A stretch of 59,929 bases of DNA from Chloroflexus sp. MS-G (GTDB taxonomy: Bacteria; Chloroflexota; Chloroflexia; Chloroflexales; Chloroflexaceae): contig NZ_JPIM01000013.1 of NCBI RefSeq assembly GCF_000735195.1, positions 1 to 59,929 of the forward strand, read 5' to 3'. This document shows positions 47,099 to 55,706 of this stretch, piece after piece. Numbering within the stretch: position 1 is the stretch's first letter; each line of letters begins with the position of its first letter. The translations under genes and the position numbers were made by a program. The notes beneath the pieces were generated by a model. The model was not told where the DNA came from. It saw only the letters and a list, made by a program, of their open reading frames with translations, and made no database searches.

Positions 47099-49492
47099 CT
47101 ACGTCTTACGGTAGACATCAATCACATCGGGAATGCGGTTAATTTTCTCGATCAACGGCGACAGTTGAGCCATCGATTGCAGCGAGACCGTCACATTAAG
47201 AATGGTGCGACCATTGGCCCAACGCTTGCCTTGACTCACATCGGCAATATTGATACCGGCATCGGCGATCACATTTGAAATATCGCGCCACAATCCCACC
47301 CGATCCCAGGCTTCGATCCGCAACGGTACCGGGAAGAACTGATTTGATCCGATGGTATTCCCCCAACATACTGGCATCAGACGATTGCGTTCGGTAGCAC
47401 TGAGATTCTGGATCGTGCGACAATCGGTGCGATGAACGGTAACACCCCGACCACGGGTTGTAAAACCAACTATCGGTTCACCAAAAACCGGGTTACAACA
47501 GCGTGCAAGCCGTGAGGCAATTTTACCGGTACCTTCGAGGTAAATCTCGCCACTAGCGCTGACTCGGGCTATTGGTTGGGGAGCACGCGGTAGTTGTAGT
47601 TGTTGTTCCAGTTCCGCTTGTTCGCTCTGTGCCTGTGAAAGCTGTTGTTCGCTCAACAGCTTCTGAACGAGTGTCCGCTCGTTCAGGTCATCAACCCCGA
47701 TCTGGTAGAAGAGGTCATCAATCGAGCGCACAGTTGGGCCGGCCAGCTCAACCAGTTTCTCGAAACTGACCTGGGTTAAGCCATAACGTTTCAGCTCTTT
47801 TTCGAGCATTTCACGCCCGGCAGCAATGTTCTCTTCGCGCTCCAGCCTGCGGAAATATCGCTTAATATGGTTCCGAGCCGAGGGTGTCTTCACAAAACGC
47901 AACCAGTCGCGACTGGGGCCGCGCTGGTGTTTCGAGGTTAGAATCTCAACAATTTCACCGTTTCGTAATTCGTAATCGAGTGGTACCAGGCGGTCATTGA
48001 CTTTCGCACCGATACAACTGTGCCCCACTTCAGAGTGAATGCGATACGCAAAATCGACCGGTGTCGATCCTTCAGGGAGATCGATAATTTTACCTTTTGG
48101 CGTGAACACAAAGACGCGCTCTTCAAATTCGGCGCGCAACATATCGACAAATTCGCGGTCGGTCGTTTCATTGCGCCACGAGATCAGCTCGCGTAACCAG
48201 CGAATTTTGTTTTCGTAATCGCGATCACTGCGGGTATTGAAACCCTCTTTATAGCGCCAGTGTGCTGCAATGCCGTGCTCGGCTTCTTCATGCATCTTCG
48301 TTGAACGAATCTGCACTTCACAGTGCAGCCCTTCCGGCAAAATAACGGTTGTGTGGATCGAGCGATACGAACTCTCTTTCGGAGCAGCAATATAATCGTC
48401 AAACTCCGACATCACCGGCGTCCAGTTCATCTTGCCGTGTACTACCCCCAGCGCCTGATAACACGCGCCTACCTCATTATTTGGATCGTCAACGATAATC
48501 CGCACGGCAAGCTGATCATAGATGCGCTCGAGCGGCACCCCTTTTCGTTCCATTTTGCGCCAGATCGAGTAAATGTGCTTCGAGCGACCGGTCACCTCGG
48601 CCTTAATACCCTCGCGGGCCAACATCTCTTTCAGTTGGGCAATAACTTTTTGCACGATCTGGTCACGCGCCTCTTTGCGCATCGCCAGGCCACGGGCAAT
48701 CTCTTGATAGCGGTCGGGATGCAGCGTCTTAAACGCCAAATCCTCTAGCTCCGATTTCATCTGCCACATCCCAAGACGATGGGCGAGCGGCGCATAAATG
48801 TCGAGTGTTTCACGGGCTACCCGCTGCTGCTTTTGCGGTGGGGTAGCATGGATAGTACGCATATTATGCAAGCGGTCGGCCAGCTTGATCAGCACAACCC
48901 GCGGATCGTCGGCAGAAGCAATAATGAGTTTACGGTACGTCCCTGCCTGAGCTTCTTCCTTGCTCTTGCTCTCGTAACCAGAAAGTTTTGTTACTCCATC
49001 AACCAGACTGGCAACCTGCTGACCGAAGAAGTGTTCGATAACGCTAATCGGCACCTCGCTATCCTCAACCACATCGTGCAACAGCGCAGCAGCTATCGAT
49101 TCGGTGTCGAGACGGAGGTCGAGCAAAATAATGGCGACTGCAATCGGATGATCAAGATACGGCTCACCTGACTGTCGGCGTTGTCCTTCGTGGGCAATTG
49201 CAGCAAGAGCATACGAGCGGCGGATGAGATCAAAATCGGCAGAGGGGAGGTAATCGCGATGGCGGGCAATCAGGGCTTCTACTGAAGGCGAATGATAGGC
49301 TCTCACAAAAGCTACTTGCACCGCTTCGAGGGATGTTTGACAGCCACGTTTTTGTTGCTGTTTAACGATAATGTGCATTACCGGATGCTGAAGCAGTTCG
49401 GCTGCCAGTGGCGAAAGGTCATCTGATTTACACTCATCCGGTATCGTTGCCGTTAGCTCAAGTACCTGAGCGGTAGTTGCTACATCATCCAT
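47099..49492 (-). CDS. Bifunctional-type (p)ppGpp synthetase/hydrolase Rel
   Basis: ATG 49492 has AGGAGC upstream; a GTG at 49573 has no binding site. The 797-residue protein has an HD hydrolase domain with intact metal motifs (HP after LD, LLHDVVEDSE, KLADRLHNMRT), then the synthetase (EVTGRSKHIYSIWRKM, HTTVILPEGLHCEVQIRS), TGS (VFVFTPKGKIIDLPEG), helical, zinc-finger-like (ARCCNPVFGE, HRTDC) and ACT domains. The synthetase acidic motif reads EFDD, the EXDD form described for hydrolase-inactive RelA, although the HD site looks complete. It controls the stringent response in the cytoplasm at ribosomes. mutY follows in the same operon. Confidence 0.93.
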   Translation of the reverse strand: MDDVATTAQVLELTATIPDECKSDDLSPLAAELLQHPVMHIIVKQQQKRGCQTSLEAVQVAFVRAYHSPSVEALIARHRDYLPSADFDLIRRSYALAAIAHEGQRRQSGEPYLDHPIAVAIILLDLRLDTESIAAALLHDVVEDSEVPISVIEHFFGQQVASLVDGVTKLSGYESKSKEEAQAGTYRKLIIASADDPRVVLIKLADRLHNMRTIHATPPQKQQRVARETLDIYAPLAHRLGMWQMKSELEDLAFKTLHPDRYQEIARGLAMRKEARDQIVQKVIAQLKEMLAREGIKAEVTGRSKHIYSIWRKMERKGVPLERIYDQLAVRIIVDDPNNEVGACYQALGVVHGKMNWTPVMSEFDDYIAAPKESSYRSIHTTVILPEGLHCEVQIRSTKMHEEAEHGIAAHWRYKEGFNTRSDRDYENKIRWLRELISWRNETTDREFVDMLRAEFEERVFVFTPKGKIIDLPEGSTPVDFAYRIHSEVGHSCIGAKVNDRLVPLDYELRNGEIVEILTSKHQRGPSRDWLRFVKTPSARNHIKRYFRRLEREENIAAGREMLEKELKRYGLTQVSFEKLVELAGPTVRSIDDLFYQIGVDDLNERTLVQKLLSEQQLSQAQSEQAELEQQLQLPRAPQPIARVSASGEIYLEGTGKIASRLARCCNPVFGEPIVGFTTRGRGVTVHRTDCRTIQNLSATERNRLMPVCWGNTIGSNQFFPVPLRIEAWDRVGLWRDISNVIADAGINIADVSQGKRWANGRTILNVTVSLQSMAQLSPLIEKINRIPDVIDVYRKT

Positions 49493-49651
49493 AAGAGCCG
49501 CTCCTATCAGGACAGAGGGTGCGCCATTGTTTTCAGCTTTTCGATCAGGCGCGGATGAAACCAATTCCCGCACAGTAAGCAGTCAGTCGTTATTATCCAG
49601 CCGTCTTTGTTGCTGATGAAAGGCTTGCAGGTTTACAGAAAGAATATTTGA

Positions 49652-49690
49652 TCAAAAACGCCCGGCGTGCAACGCCAGGCCGCATTTCAT
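49652..49690 (-). other. Possible 12-codon leader peptide of rel
   Basis: On the minus strand an ATG at 49690 opens MKCGLALHAGRF and a stop at 49652. It spans the terminator-like hairpin in the rel leader, with TGA directly after the T-run. The ribosome binding site is weak, so translation is unproven. Overlap of a short frame with a terminator is the layout of attenuators. Confidence 0.25.
49654..49680 (-). terminator. Intrinsic terminator/attenuator in the rel leader
   Basis: On the minus strand GCCTGGCGT, loop TGC, ACGCCGGGC form a 9-base stem with one U-G pair, followed by GTTTTT. It lies between the promoter at 49743-49771 and the rel ATG, so it would stop most transcripts about 80 bases after initiation unless relieved. 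Confidence 0.6.
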
Positions 49691-49742
49691 CCCGAGCGAC
49701 GATCTTCCGTGATCGTAACGCACAAGTTGTCTTTGATTATGT

Positions 49743-49771
49743 AGCATAACACTCGTGAGCAATGATGTCAA
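49743..49771 (-). promoter_or_regulatory. Consensus promoter of rel
   Basis: Minus-strand TTGACA (49771-49766), a 17-base spacer and TATGCT (49748-49743). Transcription would start near 49736, giving a leader of about 245 bases. Confidence 0.7.
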
Positions 49772-50190
49772 GCCGGGTTGTGAGGAGCAGCGGTTTGAAA
49801 GTTTTCACCTGACCTGGCCGGGGTTCGGTGAGGAAACAGAAAAGAGAAACAGGCACAAAAGAGGGAACTTCCTGGCCCCACGTTGATAAGACGATCATTC
49901 TCGTCAGCGCCGTTGGATAGTTAGGTTACCCGCCCTCTCTTGCAAGTGAGGATGCACCAACCGATAAATTCACGTGGAAGTCAGCGCACGTCGCCACAGC
50001 ACGGCTGCACCTTCACCTTCACCCCAGTATCTACTAGGGAAAACTCTCACCTTTTCCCATTCCACCTCGCAAGAGCAAGAGGAAGGGAAGAGGGAAGCAG
50101 GGGTAAAAGCTACCCCCGCTCCTATTTCTCTCGCTTCTCCTTCTGCTGCCCTCCTACCAGACAGGAAAAGACCCTTGAAAAACCTACACC
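49772..50190. other. Intergenic stretch downstream of the prenyl synthase
   Basis: About 420 bases between the rel promoter and the end of the prenyl diphosphate synthase gene. Plus-strand open frames near 49940-50264 are low-complexity and lack ribosome binding sites. No repeat or clear hairpin was found. Confidence 0.5.
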
Positions 50191-51228
50191 CTAATACTGA
50201 CGGCCAATCAGGCTTTGGGCAAGGGCACGTAAACGGTCGCGGGCTGCAGCGGCGGTTGCGGTAGGTGGATAAAGGCGATCAAGGGCGGCAAAGGCGGCCT
50301 GATGGTGTTCGTTAGCTATAACAGCACAGAATGATCGTGATCCGGCAGCATCAAGAATGGCCAGCACCTGTCTCACCGCATCATCACCGAGCACAGGCTG
50401 GCGGTAGAGTTCGGCCAAGCGCTCGCGATCAGGACTATGACTCAGTGCATGCACAACCGGTAAACTCACTTTACGGCGGTATAAATCAGCGGCAAACGGC
50501 TTACCGGTCTGTTCTGGCGCTCCCCAGATACCCAAAATATCATCTTCGATCTGAAACGCCAACCCCACTGCACGACCAAAATCGGCTAGCGCCGTGACCG
50601 TCTCTTCGGTAGCGCCAGCGGCGCGAGCACCAAGTTCAGCAGCACCGGCAATAAGTGCTGCGGTCTTACCACCGATCATCGTCAGATAATCAGCGGGTGA
50701 GATACTCAAATCACCCTCGAAACTGAGATCAAGGTACTGACCTTCACAGATACGTAAGATGATCTCATCAAACCGACGGAGGATCGTCAGCACTCGCTCG
50801 GCTGGCAGACCACGATCGCTCAGCCGATGAATGGCCAAGTGCGCAATGACAAACATTGCATCACCGGCGTTGATCCCGTGCGCCAACCCCCAGATGTGCC
50901 AGAGGGTACGCCGCCCCCGCCGCATGGCACTGTCGTCTTCGATGTCGTCGTGGATAAGCGAGAAATCGTGTAACAACTGTACACCGGCTGCCAGCGGTAG
51001 GGCCTGTTGTGGATCACCACCAGCAGCAGCACAGGCCAACAACACAAGCTGTGGACGGATCAGCTTCCCTGGATCGGCAGTTGTGGGTGTCAGATCTTCG
51101 TTTCGCCAACCCAGATGATATTCCTGCATCGCGTAAAACCGGCTTAGCCGTCCTTCGACCACCGGAAATGCTGCCCGCATTTCCGCCTGAATCTGGTAAC
51201 GAACGTCGTTTTCTGTTATCATAGACAT
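50191..51228 (-). CDS. Geranylgeranyl/polyprenyl diphosphate synthase
   Basis: The 345-residue trans-prenyltransferase condenses isopentenyl diphosphate with allylic diphosphates. The first Asp-rich motif is in LIHDDIEDDSAMRRGRRTLW (about residues 92-111). The second reads FQIEDDILGIWG, the DDxLG form common to GGPP synthases of Actinobacteria and Chloroflexota. The region just before the first motif (AAGVQLLHDFSL) sets chain length; its small residues suit a C20 or similar product, but length cannot be fixed by eye. In a phototroph GGPP would feed carotenoids and the bacteriochlorophyll tail. It is divergent from a BlaI-like gene with a palindromic operator between them. Confidence 0.9.
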   Translation of the reverse strand: MSMITENDVRYQIQAEMRAAFPVVEGRLSRFYAMQEYHLGWRNEDLTPTTADPGKLIRPQLVLLACAAAGGDPQQALPLAAGVQLLHDFSLIHDDIEDDSAMRRGRRTLWHIWGLAHGINAGDAMFVIAHLAIHRLSDRGLPAERVLTILRRFDEIILRICEGQYLDLSFEGDLSISPADYLTMIGGKTAALIAGAAELGARAAGATEETVTALADFGRAVGLAFQIEDDILGIWGAPEQTGKPFAADLYRRKVSLPVVHALSHSPDRERLAELYRQPVLGDDAVRQVLAILDAAGSRSFCAVIANEHHQAAFAALDRLYPPTATAAAARDRLRALAQSLIGRQY

Positions 51229-51255
51229 TGCAAATTGTTTACAGTTTTTCTATTG

Positions 51256-51280
51256 TCTATACGACACAATATCGTATAGA
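51256..51280. promoter_or_regulatory. Palindromic operator between prenyl synthase and BlaI-like gene
   Basis: TCTATACGA and TCGTATAGA form a perfect 9-base inverted repeat with a 7-base centre. On the minus strand it begins 7 bases after the TATAAT at 51292-51287 and so covers the expected start of prenyl-synthase transcription. This is a classical place for repression. Confidence 0.6.
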
Positions 51281-51286
51281 AAGCGG

Positions 51287-51292
51287 ATTATA
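51287..51292 (-). promoter_or_regulatory. -10 of the prenyl diphosphate synthase gene
   Basis: TATAAT on the minus strand, 59 bases before the ATG at 51228 and directly upstream of the palindrome. The -35 is poor. Confidence 0.5.
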
Positions 51293-51416
51293 GTACTACC
51301 AACCTGTCATCACTGTGTAATGTTTCCCTCTTCTCGAACTGCTTGCTGCGCCGTACACTCGCTTTCAGAAGGGTATGAGCTATCTACTACCGTTAACTCA
51401 AGAAAAGGGGTGTACT

Positions 51417-51842
51417 ATGGCATTCAACCTACGCTTCCGCTTCAGTCCGATGAAAGATGGTCTTGTCAAGGTACTGGGGCCGCTTGAGACCGAGATTATG
51501 CAAATTCTCTGGAAAGAGGGCGCGAGCACAGTGAAGAAGGTTCATCGTAAACTGGCCCAACAGCGCGATATTGCATACACAACCGTCATGACGACAATGA
51601 GCCGTCTCGCCGATAAGGGTATGTTACAACGTGAGCGCGATGGGTTGGCGTATGTCTACACCCCCGTAATTTCCGAAGACGAATTTGTTAATATGATTGT
51701 TCAGCAGGTCATCGATGGCTTGCTCGACGATTACAGTGATGCAGCCATCTCTTACATGGTTGATCATCTGGCGAAGAACAATCCTACTGAATTACGCCGT
51801 CTGCAACAAGAGATTAGTCGGCGATTAAACGGTACGAAGTGA
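51417..51842 (+). CDS. BlaI/MecI/CopY-family repressor
   Basis: A 141-residue winged helix-turn-helix protein: LGPLETEIMQILWKEGASTV, VHRKLAQQRDIAYTTVMTTM, SRLADKGMLQRERDG, then a helical dimerisation region ending in SRRLNGTK. This is the full BlaI/PenR pattern. ATG 51417 follows AAAAGGGG; a frame back to 51375 has no binding site. In classical systems a BlaR sensor protease cleaves the repressor; no such protein is nearby. The divergent prenyl synthase and the palindrome at 51256 suggest that it regulates isoprenoid or pigment supply and perhaps itself. Confidence 0.88.
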   Translation: MAFNLRFRFSPMKDGLVKVLGPLETEIMQILWKEGASTVKKVHRKLAQQRDIAYTTVMTTMSRLADKGMLQRERDGLAYVYTPVISEDEFVNMIVQQVIDGLLDDYSDAAISYMVDHLAKNNPTELRRLQQEISRRLNGTK

Positions 51843-51859
51843 TCGGTGCAACCAATTCG

Positions 51860-51887
51860 TTGGTGGTGCAATAATCTGCACCACCAA
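51860..51887. terminator. Bidirectional hairpin between the BlaI-like gene and rimO
   Basis: TTGGTGGTGCA and TGCACCACCAA form a perfect 11-base stem with a 6-base loop, 17 bases after the regulator stop and 4 bases beyond the end of rimO. There is no long T-run. Confidence 0.65.
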
Positions 51888-51891
51888 TGTA

Positions 51892-53262
51892 TTATCCAAC
51901 TGCTTCACCCCACAAGTCGTACTCAGCAGCCTGCGTAATACGCACAGTTATTATCTGCCCGATAGGAAAATGGCCCCAAACAAAGACCTGACCATCAATT
52001 TCGGGTGCATCACGAAATGATCGACCAACGCTCAACTGACTGCCATCGTCGGCGCTGCCGTTCCCCTCGATCAACACCGTTAATGTGCGCCCGATCCAGC
52101 GCTGATTACGGGCAAACGAAATCTGCTGTTGTAGGCGCATCAATTCGTGCCATCGTCGCTCGATAACCTGTGGACGCACCTGGTCGGGTAGTTCGGCTGC
52201 CGGTGTACCCGGTTCACGTGAATAGCGGAATGCACCAACGCGGTCGAGTTGGGCCGTTTGCAAGAATTCGAGGAGTGCATTGAACTCAGCCGTCGTTTCG
52301 CCGGGGTAACCAACAATAAACGTCGAGCGAAGAGCAATATCAGGCATCGCCGCCCGGAGTTCAGCAATGAGTTTGAGCGTTCGGTCAGTATCAGGTGGTC
52401 GTCGCATGCGCCGCAAGGTGGCTGGATGGGCATGCTGGAGCGGCATATCGAGGTAGTGGCAAATCTGTTTGTGAGTAGCCATCGTAGTGATGAGCCGCTC
52501 GCTGATGCCGTGGGGGTACGCATACATCAGCCTGATCCAGATGTCTGTCGGTAAAACCTGGCATAATTCATCCAGAAGCACAGCCAGACCGTCCTTCAGA
52601 CCTAGATCGCGACCATAATCGGTCAGGTGCTGGGCAACCAGAATAATTTCGCGGGTTCCCTGCGCAACCAGCTCTTGTGCCTCGGCCAATACAGCACCGA
52701 CCGGCTTCGAGCGCATGTCGCCCTTGAAACTGGGGATCGTGCAGAAAGCACAGCGCAGATTACAACCGTCTGAAATTTTGAGATACGCCGAGGGTGTATG
52801 GCGTGTACGTCGAATCTGGGTGGTACGCCAATCGGCATACGATGTCGGTCGACCGTTCGATGACGTCGGTATGAGGGGAATGGTCACAGCCGTTTGGCCC
52901 GGCGTCAGTGGGATCACCGGCTGATCGAGTTGGCTAACCAGCGCGTTAATCTGTGTCCATTGTTGAGTGCCAATCGTTGCATCCACTCCTTGCACAGCCG
53001 TAATTTCTTGCGGGTGACTTTGAGCCATACACCCGGCTGCAATGAGTCGCTGATGGGGCTGTTTACGGCTGGCCAGTTCTTTTAAGACACTAAGTGTCTC
53101 TGATCGAGCAGCAGCAATAAAGCTACATGTATTAACAATAACAACATCAGCTTCATCAGCCGATGCAACTGCTTGATGGCCCTGCATGCTGAGCAGGCCG
53201 TCCATGCCTTCACTATCCACTACATTTTTGGGGCAGCCCAGCGTCACAATATGATATTTCAT
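51892..53262 (-). CDS. rimO: Ribosomal protein S12 methylthiotransferase RimO
   Basis: RimO adds a methylthio group to the conserved Asp of ribosomal protein S12. The 456-residue protein has the N-terminal UPF0004 domain starting KYHIVTLGCPKNVVDSEG (Cys, and further Cys in VNTCSF and AAGCMAQ), then the radical-SAM motif SDGCNLRCAFCTIPSFKG and MPLQHAHPATLRRMRRP. The C-terminal TRAM domain (GRTLTVLIEG) binds the substrate. LGCPKN and IPSFKG separate RimO from MiaB. A stretch of about 30 residues (NGRPTSYADWRTTQIRR) before the radical-SAM domain is typical. The gene is complete. Confidence 0.95.
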   Translation of the reverse strand: MKYHIVTLGCPKNVVDSEGMDGLLSMQGHQAVASADEADVVIVNTCSFIAAARSETLSVLKELASRKQPHQRLIAAGCMAQSHPQEITAVQGVDATIGTQQWTQINALVSQLDQPVIPLTPGQTAVTIPLIPTSSNGRPTSYADWRTTQIRRTRHTPSAYLKISDGCNLRCAFCTIPSFKGDMRSKPVGAVLAEAQELVAQGTREIILVAQHLTDYGRDLGLKDGLAVLLDELCQVLPTDIWIRLMYAYPHGISERLITTMATHKQICHYLDMPLQHAHPATLRRMRRPPDTDRTLKLIAELRAAMPDIALRSTFIVGYPGETTAEFNALLEFLQTAQLDRVGAFRYSREPGTPAAELPDQVRPQVIERRWHELMRLQQQISFARNQRWIGRTLTVLIEGNGSADDGSQLSVGRSFRDAPEIDGQVFVWGHFPIGQIITVRITQAAEYDLWGEAVG

Positions 53263-53507
53263 TATGGCGTTCTCTTCGATATATAACCACGAATAATGCT
53301 AACATCGTTGATCATCAACCTCGTTTCATTATAGATCGACTTGTCATTCGGATGTACACACCATAGACGAGATAGTGTCCTGTTCTGAGCAATCGATAGC
53401 GGCATCCACTAAAGAATCCAGAAAAACGCTGGAGAAGATGAGCGCTGCCGACCATGCGGTTCATCGACTCGCGATCCAGGCCAACAGCGCACATGTGCGA
53501 ACACCCG

Positions 53508-54005
53508 CTAGCGGTAATTTGTCATTTGGAGGGGCACCGGAATCTCACCTTCGCGTTCGCGGAGAAACGCAATAACTGCCTGCAATTCATCGCGGCTCTT
53601 TCCTACCACGCGCAGTGCGTCACCTTGAATCCGGGGCTGAACCTTGGGAAACCGTTCGCGGATCATCTTGCTCAGCTTTTTCGCTAACTCACTGTCAATA
53701 CCACGGCGTAAAGTAACCACCTGCCGCACCCGACCACCGCTGGCATCGGTTGGTTTACCGTAATCGAAGATTTTGAGCGACAACTTACGCCGCAGTGCCT
53801 TCGTCTCTAAAACATCACGGACACTACGCAGGCTCATTTCACTGTCAGCTTCGATCACCAGTTCGGTTTTACTGAGCGTTATCGTTACACCGGCATCCTT
53901 CAGATCATAGCGAGTCTGCACTTCGCGTAACGTTTGATCAACCGCATTTACTAACTCTTGTTGGTCGAAGTCTGAGACTATATCAAAGCTATTTTCTGCT
54001 GGCAT
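53508..54005 (-). CDS. YajQ-family nucleotide-binding protein
   Basis: The 165-residue protein is a complete YajQ/UPF0234 member: FDIVSDFDQQELVNAVDQTL at the start, RYDLKD, then KIFDYGKPTDASGGRVRQVV and SKMIRERFPKVQPRIQGDALRV at the end. YajQ proteins have two ferredoxin-like folds and bind nucleotides; some bind cyclic di-GMP. ATG 54005 follows GGAG and is 18 bases after the rodZ stop, so the two are co-transcribed. Confidence 0.93.
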   Translation of the reverse strand: MPAENSFDIVSDFDQQELVNAVDQTLREVQTRYDLKDAGVTITLSKTELVIEADSEMSLRSVRDVLETKALRRKLSLKIFDYGKPTDASGGRVRQVVTLRRGIDSELAKKLSKMIRERFPKVQPRIQGDALRVVGKSRDELQAVIAFLREREGEIPVPLQMTNYR

Positions 54006-54022
54006 TGTTCGTACTCCAGAGA

Positions 54023-54832
54023 TTAGTTCGGGGGCCACGACCAGTTTACCGGCTGACCAGGCACCGTACCGAGCGGCCCTTGCTGAAGACCATTGACCGT
54101 TACTTCAACATCTGTCGGATTACCGGCCCGAATAAAGACACGGCGCTGAGCCGTAAACGTGCGTTGTTCACCAGCGCGCATGATAGCTTCAAAGACCGTT
54201 GTCCCATCAACCTGTACCCGCACCCAGGAATTTTCGTTCCCACGAACGGCGGGTACTCGTATCTCAACCACAATGGGAGCTGCGAGCGTTGGCGTCGGCT
54301 CAGGTGTAGTGGGTACGGTAGGTAGCACGGTCGGCGTTGCTGGCAAAGAGGTTGGTATGCTTACGGAAGTTGGTGGTGGTTCAGGCGTTGGTAAAGGTGA
54401 GGGTGGAACAATTGTTGGTGATGGCGCAACAGCAGCAGGCGGTGTTGCTCGCTCTCCAATTTGCCCAAGGGCGCTCAAGCCAACGTATGCCAGACCGATC
54501 AATGCCAGGGTAATGAAAAAAATGGCAAAAAAACTGGGTAGAACATACATGCGAGTACGGGGCGGATGTGTCGCAGGCACGATCCGAATTTTGTCAGTAG
54601 CACCGCGCTCGCGTCGGTAGAGTTCGATCATTTCATCGACGGGCAGCCCAAGGTACTGTGAATAATTGCGAATGAAACCACGAGCAACAACATCACTGGG
54701 TAACCGCTCGAATGCACCCTCTTCCAGCGCCTGCAGCGATTGCAAGAGAATACGAGTATCAGCCGCTGCCTGAGCCAGTGATATACCGTTTGCCTCTCGC
54801 GCCCGTCGGAGACGCGCGCCCAACTCGCTCAT
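54023..54832 (-). CDS. RodZ-like helix-turn-helix membrane protein
   Basis: This 269-residue protein has the RodZ layout: a cytoplasmic helix-turn-helix (residues 1-70, GARLRRAREANGISLAQAAA, NYSQYLGLPVDEMI), a basic stretch, one membrane helix (about residues 97-118, VLPSFFAIFFITLALIGLAY), a Pro/Thr/Val-rich external linker (about 128-190) and a C-terminal beta domain (DUF4115-like, VRVQVDGTTVFEAIMRAGE). RodZ connects MreB to the cell-wall synthesis machinery in rods; whether that holds here is untested. It precedes yajQ in the same operon. Confidence 0.88.
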   Translation of the reverse strand: MSELGARLRRAREANGISLAQAAADTRILLQSLQALEEGAFERLPSDVVARGFIRNYSQYLGLPVDEMIELYRRERGATDKIRIVPATHPPRTRMYVLPSFFAIFFITLALIGLAYVGLSALGQIGERATPPAAVAPSPTIVPPSPLPTPEPPPTSVSIPTSLPATPTVLPTVPTTPEPTPTLAAPIVVEIRVPAVRGNENSWVRVQVDGTTVFEAIMRAGEQRTFTAQRRVFIRAGNPTDVEVTVNGLQQGPLGTVPGQPVNWSWPPN

Positions 54833-54913
54833 ACCGATTCCTTCTATCGCACCACCGGTTTTTTACCATCCTCCCCCATGGTATGGTGATATTAGATGCT
54901 TATATCCGGCAAC

Positions 54914-54922
54914 AGTATACCA
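54914..54922 (-). promoter_or_regulatory. Extended -10 promoter of rodZ
   Basis: TGGTATACT on the minus strand, about 82 bases before the rodZ ATG. No clear -35. Confidence 0.45.
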
Positions 54923-55087
54923 CAACTAGATGGTTCGCCAACAAACAATTGACTGAGACGTGAAATGTACAATGAAACATGGTATGTGCTTTCCTCGTAC
55001 ATTCTATGTCAATCAAACGAGCGTCACCGCACATGTTTACTCATCTGGTTGCAACCTGAATGTTGTAGGTGCAGTAAGGAGGGAATC

Positions 55088-55279
55088 ATGCTCAGCACGC
55101 TATTTTTCATCGTAATACTTATTGCCGGACTGATCGTCATCGCACTTATTGGGTCAGGAATCTTCTGGTTTTTAGTGCAGATCGGTGTTATCGTACAAAA
55201 AGCTGCCGAACCACCCACACAGGATTATGGGAGCTATTCGCTTGATCAAGGTCGTGATGTTGATGAGCGTGAGCGATAG
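55088..55279 (+). CDS. Small membrane protein, 63 residues
   Basis: ATG 55088 has AAGGAGGGA about five bases upstream, one of the best ribosome binding sites here. The protein opens with a long membrane segment (MLSTLFFIVILIAGLIVIAL to IFWFLVQIGVIV, about residues 3-37), one long or two short helices, and ends in a polar acidic tail (PPTQDYGSYSLDQGRDVDERER). No family recognised. Its stop is one base before the likely start of the next small gene. Confidence 0.65.
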   Translation: MLSTLFFIVILIAGLIVIALIGSGIFWFLVQIGVIVQKAAEPPTQDYGSYSLDQGRDVDERER

Positions 55280-55280
55280 T

Positions 55281-55445
55281 ATGTTTAGTCCACGTGAACG
55301 AGAAGCGATCATTCTGGGTGTGATCGTGGGGATTACCGCCTTTGCTATGCAAACGATGCTGGCCGAAAGCCCGCTGTGGCTGCACGGGTTGGTGATTATC
55401 CTGGCCAGCAGCATTATTAGCGGCATAGCGACATTCATCAAATAG
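55281..55445 (+). CDS. Small membrane protein, 54 residues
   Basis: Starts MFSPREREAIILGVIVGITA with two hydrophobic helices (about residues 9-24 and 34-52). ATG 55281 follows the previous stop by one base; ATG 55257 or 55263 in the same frame are alternatives that would overlap it. It ends in FIK. The pairing with the 63-residue protein suggests that they act together, but no function is known. Confidence 0.5.
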   Translation: MFSPREREAIILGVIVGITAFAMQTMLAESPLWLHGLVIILASSIISGIATFIK

Positions 55446-55564
55446 GCTGTCACTCAGCAGCGGGAAAATCAACATCGTTCTTCGCGCTATATATTGTCTT
55501 CGGAACCAACATCGCTGAGTGTGCGTCTGAACAAACCTTGCCGGCGGTTTTCTGCTCCAAAATT

Positions 55565-55598
55565 CCCCTTTACGCTCTCCGTAAAGAGGGTAAAGGGG
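55565..55598. terminator. Hairpin downstream of the small membrane genes
   Basis: CCCCTTTAC and GTAAAGGGG form a perfect 9-base stem around a 16-base loop that can itself pair (TTTAC/GTAAA). It lies 120 bases after the last small gene and about 110 bases beyond the end of the deaminase gene on the other strand. Confidence 0.45.
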
Positions 55599-55706
55599 CT
55601 GGAAGCACTGTTTGGGCAACCTAACCTGACACGATGGTGTATGACAGACAACAGTTCAGACAGGGTGCCAGTCGCTCTCAGACAAGAGACATCTTTCCGA
55701 CAAACG

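Noticed and set aside
49940..50264. Two plus-strand open frames downstream of the prenyl synthase
   Set aside because: Low-complexity Ser/Pro/Arg sequence, no ribosome binding site, and they overlap the synthase end.
51254..51268. PpsR-type photosynthesis repressor site in the prenyl synthase promoter
   Set aside because: TGT and ACA occur here, but the spacing is 7 or 9 bases, not the 12 of the known site. The 9-base inverted repeat explains the symmetry better.
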